Below, piece after piece: positions 7,817 through 13,351 of a DNA stretch of 64,000 bases (within the stretch, counting starts at the first letter, position 1; every line of letters starts with the position of its first letter). The stretch is from contig NZ_JAMKFA010000008.1 in the NCBI RefSeq assembly GCF_025499515.1, forward strand, positions 62,001-126,000, written 5' to 3'. Below the pieces are notes generated by a model. The model ran no database searches. It was not told the DNA's origin and saw nothing but the letters and a program-made list of their open reading frames with translations. Origin of the DNA: Flavobacterium odoriferum. GTDB lineage: Bacteria > Bacteroidota > Bacteroidia > Flavobacteriales > Flavobacteriaceae. The translations under genes and the position numbers were made by a program.

Positions 7817-7873
7817 ATCAAAGAAATTTATTTTATAAACATACAATCCCGATGTAAATCGGGATTTTTTTTT
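7742..7873 (+). promoter_or_regulatory. Transcription attenuator before pheA
   Basis: Segment 1 AATAGCACA (7742-7750, just before the first Phe codons) is complementary to segment 2 TGTGCTATT (7802-7810). Segment 2 continues upstream as GGGATTGT (7794-7801), which is complementary to segment 3 ACAATCCC (7843-7850). Segment 3 overlaps the left arm of the terminator AATCCCGAT/ATCGGGATT. So 1:2 pairing allows termination; a ribosome stalled on the Phe/Tyr codons masks segment 1 and allows 2:3 antitermination. The pairings are read directly; the regulatory behaviour is inferred. Confidence 0.82.
7845..7873 (+). terminator. Attenuator terminator of pheA
   Basis: Perfect 9-bp arms AATCCCGAT (7845-7853) and ATCGGGATT (7858-7866), loop GTAA, then a T-tract to 7873, ten bases before the pheA ATG. 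Confidence 0.9.
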
Positions 7874-7882
7874 GCTTATATT

Positions 7883-8710
7883 ATGGAAATTAAAGTCGCA
7901 ATTCAGGGAATTCAAGGGTCGTTTCATCACCAAGTAGCACATCGTTGTTTTGGTGAAGCAATTGGATTGGATGAGTGTGTTACATTTAGAGATGTGGTTA
8001 CCAGTTTAAAAACCAACCAATCGGACAAAGCAATAATGGCGTTAGAAAATTCTATCGCGGGTTCAATCTTGCCAAATTATGCATTAATCGATTCAAATGA
8101 TTTACACATTATTGGAGAATATTTTTTGGATATTCACATGAATTTGATGGTTTTTCCAGGTCAAAAAATTGAAGATATTAAAGAAGTACATTCGCATCCT
8201 ATTGCCTTGTTGCAATGTGCTAATTTCTTTAGTCAATATCCGCATATTAAATTGGTCGAAAGTTCCGATACAGCAATTACCGCAAAACGAATTCAGGAAA
8301 ATCAATTAAGAGGAATTGGAGCTTTGGCAGGGCCGGTTGCTTCTGAAATTTACAATTTAGAAATTATCGCCGACGGAATTCACGCCGTAAAAAGTAATAA
8401 AACACGTTTTGTGGTTTTAAAAGCAAGTAATAAGGAAATTCCAAAAGAACTCATCAATAAAGCATCCATAAAATTTGAATTGGATGACACGCCAGGTTCG
8501 TTGGCAACTGTTTTAAATGTAATGAATAATTGCAAATTGAATCTAACAAAAATTCAATCGCTTCCTATTATCGAAACACCTTTTACCTATGCTTTTTTTG
8601 TGGATGTGGTTTTTGAAAAATATAAACATTTTGAAAAAGCGAAAAAAGTAATGGAAATTATGACGACGCATTTCAAGGTGTTGGGCGAATATGAAAGAAG
8701 CAAACAATAA
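7883..8710 (+). CDS. pheA: Prephenate dehydratase
   Basis: 275 aa, the length of the monofunctional bacterial enzyme that converts prephenate to phenylpyruvate. The substrate-binding lobe shows AIQGIQGSFHHQVA, ALENSIAGSI, and the hallmark TRF motif in SNKTRFVVL. The C-terminal ACT domain (about residues 195-270) begins KFELDDTPGSLATVL, the usual site of phenylalanine feedback inhibition. It is preceded by the leader-peptide attenuator and followed after 36 bases by the DAHP synthase/chorismate mutase gene, so both the entry step of the shikimate pathway and the phenylalanine branch would be co-regulated. No aminotransferase or tyrA lies between them here. Confidence 0.95.
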   Translation: MEIKVAIQGIQGSFHHQVAHRCFGEAIGLDECVTFRDVVTSLKTNQSDKAIMALENSIAGSILPNYALIDSNDLHIIGEYFLDIHMNLMVFPGQKIEDIKEVHSHPIALLQCANFFSQYPHIKLVESSDTAITAKRIQENQLRGIGALAGPVASEIYNLEIIADGIHAVKSNKTRFVVLKASNKEIPKELINKASIKFELDDTPGSLATVLNVMNNCKLNLTKIQSLPIIETPFTYAFFVDVVFEKYKHFEKAKKVMEIMTTHFKVLGEYERSKQ

Positions 8711-8746
8711 TAATTTAAGAATAAGTAGTAATTTTACAGTGAAATA

Positions 8747-9835
8747 ATGGTTATGGAAAATAAAAAAGAATTACGCACTTGGTTAGATGATTTTCAATTG
8801 AATCATCCTTTAGTTATTGCAGGACCATGTAGCGCAGAAACCGAAGATCAAGTTTTAAAAATAGCTCACGAATTAAAGAATTCAGATGTTTCGATTTTCC
8901 GTGCTGGAATTTGGAAACCTCGAACACGTCCAGGTGGCTTTGAAGGTGTAGGCGAAATCGGATTGAAATGGTTGCAAAAAGCCAAAGCTGAAACAGGTTT
9001 GTTAATGGCAACCGAAGTCGCAACGGCAGCTCACGTAAAATTAGCATTGGAGCACGATATTGATGTGTTATGGATTGGTGCTAGAACTACCGTAAATCCA
9101 TTTGCCGTTCAAGAAATTGCAGATGCTTTGCAAGGAACCGATAAAATCGTTTTATTGAAAAATCCTGTAAATCCAGATTTGTCTTTATGGATTGGTGGTT
9201 TAGAGCGATTATATAATGCGAATATCAAGAAATTAGGTGTAATTCACAGAGGATTTTCTACTTACGAAAAAACCAAATACCGCAATAATCCAGAATGGCA
9301 AATTGCTATTGATTTACAAAATCGTTTTCCAGATTTACCATTGATTTGTGATCCTTCGCACATTACAGGAAAGCGCGATATGATTCAAGAAGTGTCACAA
9401 CAAGCTTTAGATTTGAATTACGACGGATTAATTATTGAAACGCATATTGATCCAGACAATGCGTGGAGCGATGCTGCCCAACAAGTAACTCCAGATATAT
9501 TGAAACAAATGTTCATCAATTTACGCGTTAGAAAAATTTCTGATGATGAAAGTGAGTACAACCAAAAAATGGCAAAACTGCGTATGCAAATTGATGAGTT
9601 TGATGGTAAACTGTTAGAAATTTTGGGTAACAGAATGAAAGTTGCTGATAAAATTGGGTTATTAAAGAAAGAGAAAAACGTAGCTATATTGCAAAACCAA
9701 CGCTGGAACGAGATTTTAGGCAAAATGATTTTAGAAGGTGAAGAAAAAGGATTGAGTAACGAATTTGTAATGCATTTGTTTAAGGCGATACATCAAGAAA
9801 GTATTACACATCAAGAAAAAGTCATTAATAAGTAA
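8747..9835 (+). CDS. aroF: Bifunctional DAHP synthase / chorismate mutase
   Basis: 362 aa fusion. Residues about 1-265 form a type I DAHP synthase-like barrel (LVIAGPCSAET, FRAGIWKPRTRPGGFEG, LWIGARTTVNPF, ICDPSHITGKRD, DGLIIETHIDPD) that condenses phosphoenolpyruvate and erythrose 4-phosphate. Residues about 280-355 are an AroQ-type chorismate mutase helix bundle (MRMQIDEFDGKLLEILGNRM-like start, then KVADKIGLLKKE). Such fusions allow the mutase domain to act as the feedback sensor. An alternative ATG is at 8753. It is the second gene of the attenuated pheA operon. The symbol is a family-level choice; aroG or aroA(Q) naming is also used. Confidence 0.92.
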   Translation: MVMENKKELRTWLDDFQLNHPLVIAGPCSAETEDQVLKIAHELKNSDVSIFRAGIWKPRTRPGGFEGVGEIGLKWLQKAKAETGLLMATEVATAAHVKLALEHDIDVLWIGARTTVNPFAVQEIADALQGTDKIVLLKNPVNPDLSLWIGGLERLYNANIKKLGVIHRGFSTYEKTKYRNNPEWQIAIDLQNRFPDLPLICDPSHITGKRDMIQEVSQQALDLNYDGLIIETHIDPDNAWSDAAQQVTPDILKQMFINLRVRKISDDESEYNQKMAKLRMQIDEFDGKLLEILGNRMKVADKIGLLKKEKNVAILQNQRWNEILGKMILEGEEKGLSNEFVMHLFKAIHQESITHQEKVINK

Positions 9836-9911
9836 TATTTTTCATAAAAAATCAAAAAAATTAAAATCTTTTTATAAATTCGCACCAATTAATTCGTTAA
9901 ATTAAAACAAA

Positions 9912-10433
9912 ATGAAAAAATTCTTATTATTAGCTGTTGCTTTTTTAGGTTTTGCAGCAAATGCACAAGTTGATAAAATTTACAAACACAACGGAGAAGT
10001 TGTAGAAGGTAAAGTAATTAGATTAGATGAATATACTGTTATATTCAAGTATGATGGTGAAGATGCTGAAAACACATTTGGTAAATATGCAATTGAAAAA
10101 ATTGTTTATGGAAAAACAGGTCGTGTTGAAGAAGTAACAGAAAAAATCGTTGTGAATGGTGAGGATGATTGGGAAAAAGTAGTTATTTTGGAAGATAAGT
10201 CATACATCGCTGGGTTGAAAAAAGTAGGTGAAGTTAGAGGTAAAACAGGTTTGATTAATTTTCAAACTGGAAATACTGGAGACAAAAAAGCTCAGAAAAA
10301 ATTAAAAATGGATGCAGCTAAACAAGGTTGTCCATTCGTATTATTAACAGCAGACAAAACTACTGTTGGTGCAAATTCTAACGCTCTTGGTGGTTCTCAA
10401 GCAATCAAAACAGGTGTTTCTTACAAATACTAA
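9912..10433 (+). CDS. Exported protein of unknown function
   Basis: 173 aa with signal peptide MKKFLLLAVAFLGFAANAQ. The mature protein has two beta-rich repeats of the kind seen in small SH3-like barrels (IYKHNGEVVEGKVIRLDEYT, IEKIVYGKTGRVEEV), then a basic, Ala/Lys-rich segment and VLLTADKT near the C-terminus. No catalytic motif or sorting domain is seen. It is a single-gene unit closed by a strong terminator. I do not recognise a named family. Confidence 0.75.
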   Translation: MKKFLLLAVAFLGFAANAQVDKIYKHNGEVVEGKVIRLDEYTVIFKYDGEDAENTFGKYAIEKIVYGKTGRVEEVTEKIVVNGEDDWEKVVILEDKSYIAGLKKVGEVRGKTGLINFQTGNTGDKKAQKKLKMDAAKQGCPFVLLTADKTTVGANSNALGGSQAIKTGVSYKY

Positions 10434-10453
10434 TATTTTGTAAATTAATAAAA

Positions 10454-10480
10454 AAAGACCACTTTTAGTGGTCTTTTTTT
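10454..10480 (+). terminator. Intrinsic terminator after the 173-aa exported protein gene
   Basis: Arms AAAGACCACT and AGTGGTCTTT with a TTT loop, then a T-tract to 10480. Confidence 0.9.
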
Positions 10481-10505
10481 ATTCCTTAATTTTAACAAGA
10501 AACAC

Positions 10506-10513
10506 TATCTTTG
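10506..10513 (+). promoter_or_regulatory. -7 promoter element of rsgA
   Basis: TATCTTTG matches TAnnTTTG exactly; the predicted start site lies about 20 bases before the heptamer array that fills the rsgA leader. Confidence 0.65.
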
Positions 10514-10540
10514 CTACAATTAACGAAGTAGATTTAGAAA

Positions 10541-10575
10541 ACTTCTAACTTCTAACTTCTAACTTCTAACTTTGA
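10541..10575 (+). repeat. Five heptamers abutting the rsgA start codon
   Basis: ACTTCTA four times, then ACTTTGA, with the ATG at 10576 following without a gap. The first four units contain no G on the sense strand. Confidence 0.85.
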
Positions 10576-11553
10576 ATGACAGGAATCGTATATAAATCTA
10601 CCGGAAGTTGGTACACCATTAAAACAGAAAATGGTGCTTTTTTAGAGTGCCGTATAAAAGGTAAATTTAGAATGCAAGGTATCAAAAGCACCAATCCTAT
10701 TGCGGTTGGCGATATTGTAGATTATGATATCGAAAACACTACCGATGAAACCACAGGAGTAATCACAGCAATTCATGATAGAAAAAATTACATTGTTAGA
10801 AAATCGGTAAATTTATCGCATCAAATGCATATTATCGCATCAAATATTGATGTGGTTTTTTTGTTGGTAACCATCAATAATCCGCCAACAACAACAAGTT
10901 TTATCGACCGATTTTTAGTTACCGCCGAAGCTTACGGAATTGAAGCCGTTATCGTTTTCAATAAAATAGACACGTTTGATGACTCTACATTAGACGAGCA
11001 ATTATATTTGCAACACGTTTATACCGAAATTGGCTATAAATGTTTACGCGTTTCTGCTAAAGATGGAAAAGGAATTGACGAACTTAAAGCGTTAATGAAA
11101 GACAAGGTTTCTATGTTTTCTGGACATTCTGGTGTTGGAAAATCTACTTTGGTAAACACGTTAGAACCTTCGTTGAATTTAAAAACCAAACAAATTTCCG
11201 AATCACACGCGCAAGGAAAACATACGACAACGTTTGCCGAAATGTTTGATTTGTCTTTTGGAGCGCAAATTATTGATACGCCAGGAATTCGTGGTTTTGG
11301 AATTGTAGATATGGAAAAACAAGAAATTGGTGATTATTTTCCTGAATTTTTTGCTTTGAAAGACCAGTGTAAATTCAATAATTGTTTGCATAAAGATGAG
11401 CCACATTGCGCTATCAAAAAAGCATTGGAAAATGACGAAATTTCGTGGTCGCGCTATAAAAGTTACACACAAATTTTAGAAGGTGACGATGAGCAATATC
11501 GAGCAGATATTTACGATGCCGAACGAAGAGCTAGCGATGAAACCAGAAAATAA
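10576..11553 (+). CDS. rsgA: Ribosome small-subunit-dependent GTPase RsgA
   Basis: 325 aa, circularly permuted GTPase that matures the 30S subunit. The N-terminal OB-fold (about residues 1-70) is followed by the permuted G domain: NKID (G4) comes before the P-loop GHSGVGKSTLVN (G1), then TTTFAEM and DTPGIRGFG (G3). The C-terminal zinc module is visible as CKFNNCLHKDEPHC (Cys-Cys-His-Cys). All diagnostic parts are present. It has its own promoter and a leader filled by a heptamer array. dtd follows 61 bases downstream, separated only by inverted heptamer arrays, and may be co-transcribed. Confidence 0.96.
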   Translation: MTGIVYKSTGSWYTIKTENGAFLECRIKGKFRMQGIKSTNPIAVGDIVDYDIENTTDETTGVITAIHDRKNYIVRKSVNLSHQMHIIASNIDVVFLLVTINNPPTTTSFIDRFLVTAEAYGIEAVIVFNKIDTFDDSTLDEQLYLQHVYTEIGYKCLRVSAKDGKGIDELKALMKDKVSMFSGHSGVGKSTLVNTLEPSLNLKTKQISESHAQGKHTTTFAEMFDLSFGAQIIDTPGIRGFGIVDMEKQEIGDYFPEFFALKDQCKFNNCLHKDEPHCAIKKALENDEISWSRYKSYTQILEGDDEQYRADIYDAERRASDETRK

Positions 11554-11555
11554 TT

Positions 11556-11614
11556 GTGAATGGTAAATTATAAATTGTAAATTCACAACTCACCATTCAC
11601 CATTCACAACTATC
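11556..11614 (+). repeat. Inverted and direct heptamer arrays abutting the dtd start
   Basis: Units GTGAATG, GTAAATT, ATAAATT (from 11556) are followed by five complementary-type units AATTCAC, AACTCAC, CATTCAC, CATTCAC, AACTATC (11580-11614), directly before the ATG at 11615. The layout allows a hairpin between the rsgA stop and the dtd start. Confidence 0.8.
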
Positions 11615-12067
11615 ATGAAAGCAGTAATCCAAAGAGTTTCTCAATCATCAGTTACAATAAATAACGAAATTGTAGCTCAAATTCAACAGGGCTTATTAGT
11701 TTTAGTTGGAATTGAAGATGCCGATAATCAAGAAGATATCAATTGGTTAACATCGAAAATAGCCAATTTAAGAATTTTTGCTGACGAAAATGAAGTAATG
11801 AATATGTCACTAAAAGACATTGATGGCGAAATGATTGTTGTAAGTCAGTTCACATTACATGCGCTTACCAAAAAAGGGAATCGTCCAAGTTATATTAAAG
11901 CCTCAAAACCCGAAATAGCAATTCCACTTTATGAATCTTTCGTTCAACAAATAGAAATTGAATTAGGTAAAAAAGTACAAACCGGACAATTTGGAGCCGA
12001 TATGAAAGTGAGCTTAGTAAATGATGGTCCAGTTACCATTATAATCGATACAAAAAATAAGGAGTAA
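11615..12067 (+). CDS. dtd: D-aminoacyl-tRNA deacylase
   Basis: 150 aa, the family's usual length (about 145-150). It removes D-amino acids and glycine mis-attached to tRNA, in the cytoplasm. Diagnostic motifs are MKAVIQRVSQSSV at the N-terminus, the substrate-carbonyl motif SQFTLHA (SQFTLxA in the family) and NDGPVT near the C-terminus, which carries the Gly-cisPro-like loop partner region. It probably belongs with rsgA. Downstream, at 12138, a new promoter starts the apparent defence insert, so dtd is the last core gene before it. Confidence 0.96.
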   Translation: MKAVIQRVSQSSVTINNEIVAQIQQGLLVLVGIEDADNQEDINWLTSKIANLRIFADENEVMNMSLKDIDGEMIVVSQFTLHALTKKGNRPSYIKASKPEIAIPLYESFVQQIEIELGKKVQTGQFGADMKVSLVNDGPVTIIIDTKNKE

Positions 12068-12137
12068 GTTTTTGACTTTAAAACACTTGAATTCAAAAAA
12101 AAATTGTAATTTTAATGAAGTTTATTACAAATGGTAT

Positions 12138-12145
12138 TATCTTTG
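12138..12145 (+). promoter_or_regulatory. -7 promoter element of the Panacea gene pair
   Basis: TATCTTTG matches TAnnTTTG exactly, 57 bases before the ATG at 12203. Together with the terminator at 13246 it defines a two-gene unit. Confidence 0.6.
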
Positions 12146-12202
12146 CACTCCTTAATTAGTTTATGTTTTTGAAAATCAACATTTTAACTATTCAACAAAA
12201 TT

Positions 12203-12799
12203 ATGACAACTAACAATAAATATTCACGAAATCAAATTGATAAATTAGGTAATGGCTTAATTTATTTAATTGAAAAAATGGGCTTTCTTCCAAAGACAAG
12301 TTTGTTAAAACTTGTGTATATTTTAGATGAATATTCTGTAAAGAAAAGAGGATTTCCAATGTTCAATTTACAATATGAAATTTGGAAATATGGTCCAGTT
12401 TGTCAAGATTTGTACATTGAATTTAATGATGGCGCTTCGCTTTTAAAAGAGTATATAAAATCTGAAGTTATAGAAAATGCAACTCATATTTCTCCTGTGG
12501 CAGATTTTAATGACGATGAGTTTTCTGATTCTGATATTGCAATATTTGATGAAATTGCAGCAAAATTTTCAGGTAAAAACACTAAATATTTAGTTGATTT
12601 TACACATCAAACAAATTCTCTTTGGTATACAACAGCTATGAAAAATGGTGTTTTAGAAGCTTTGTTAAATGAAGAGATTAATTCAACGGATATCAAAATT
12701 GATTTTGCAGATTTAGTTTCTCATGACGAAAATAAATTAGCGTTTTACAATGATCATTTAGAGTTTTTAAATTTTACAGCATCTTTAAATCAAAGATAA
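12203..12799 (+). CDS. Panacea-domain protein (SocA/DUF4065-like), candidate antitoxin
   Basis: 198 aa. The stretch SLLKLVYILDEYSVKKRGFP followed by QYEIWKYGPVCQDLYIEF is the typical Panacea core (helical, with the tyrosine-rich KLxYLxD and GPV motifs; about residues 30-80). The family is known to provide antitoxins that neutralise many unrelated toxins and also includes the Caulobacter proteolytic adaptor SocA. Here it is followed after only three bases by a 147-aa gene of a different type, and both are enclosed by their own promoter and terminator, as expected of a toxin-antitoxin operon. The antitoxin role is inferred from family and context. Confidence 0.8.
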   Translation: MTTNNKYSRNQIDKLGNGLIYLIEKMGFLPKTSLLKLVYILDEYSVKKRGFPMFNLQYEIWKYGPVCQDLYIEFNDGASLLKEYIKSEVIENATHISPVADFNDDEFSDSDIAIFDEIAAKFSGKNTKYLVDFTHQTNSLWYTTAMKNGVLEALLNEEINSTDIKIDFADLVSHDENKLAFYNDHLEFLNFTASLNQR

Positions 12800-12802
12800 A
12801 AG

Positions 12803-13246
12803 ATGTTTGAGAAAGGAAATTTACTTTATTTTAAAGATTATATTTTCAAAAACGGAAACGAGCCAAAAAATAAATTCTTTCTCGTATTAAAAACAATTGA
12901 AAATGGTTTTATAGCAGCAATCTTGCCTACCAAAGTAGAATCGTTACCTGCTAATATTGAAAAAAATCACGGTTGTATTTCTTTTCCAGAGAAATGTATT
13001 TGTTGTTATTATATTCCAAAAGACATTATTGTAACAGATAACAACTTTTCTTTTCAATTAGATACCTATTTGTATGCGCAATACGTGTTTGATGAATCAG
13101 AGGCAAATCTTTTGTCAACTTATCAAGTAGAAGATATTGAATTTAAAGGAAAATTATTAGATGAAGAGTTTGAAAAAATTATAACTTGTTTTTCTAATTC
13201 AACATTACTTCCCCGAAAATTCAGAAAAGACCAATTCAAATTATAA
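12803..13246 (+). CDS. MazF/PemK-like protein, candidate toxin partner of the Panacea gene
   Basis: 147 aa. The start FEKGNLLYFKDYIFKNGNEP and KNKFFLVLKTIENGF, then ILPTKVESLP and YYIPKDIIVTDNNFS, follow the layout of MazF/PemK-fold proteins (opening strand GdIvyf, conserved K-x-FFLVL strand, core TK/TS turn). The match is by eye and weak in the last third. Other possibilities are a related SH3-barrel protein without nuclease activity. Position three bases after a Panacea-family gene supports a toxin role. Four cysteines cluster at about residues 61-75 and 129, including CICCYY. Confidence 0.55.
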   Translation: MFEKGNLLYFKDYIFKNGNEPKNKFFLVLKTIENGFIAAILPTKVESLPANIEKNHGCISFPEKCICCYYIPKDIIVTDNNFSFQLDTYLYAQYVFDESEANLLSTYQVEDIEFKGKLLDEEFEKIITCFSNSTLLPRKFRKDQFKL

Positions 13247-13273
13247 AAACACTTCAACCCGAAGTGTTTTTTT
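13246..13273 (+). terminator. Terminator after the Panacea gene pair
   Basis: Arms AAAACACTTC (13246-13255) and GAAGTGTTTT (13261-13270) with a five-base loop and a T-tract. The left arm starts in the stop codon of the upstream gene. Confidence 0.85.
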
Positions 13274-13351
13274 GTATAAAATCACGCACAAAACGCAATT
13301 TATAATTCACAATTATAATTATATTTGTTTCACACAAAGAATACAGCCAAA

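Noticed and set aside
7706-7942. Minus-strand open frame across the pheA leader
   Set aside because: It is antisense to the aromatic leader peptide, terminator and pheA start, and has no family resemblance.
11556-11614. CRISPR-like reading of the short repeats
   Set aside because: Units are 7 bp and contiguous without spacers, so they are tandem repeats, not a CRISPR array.
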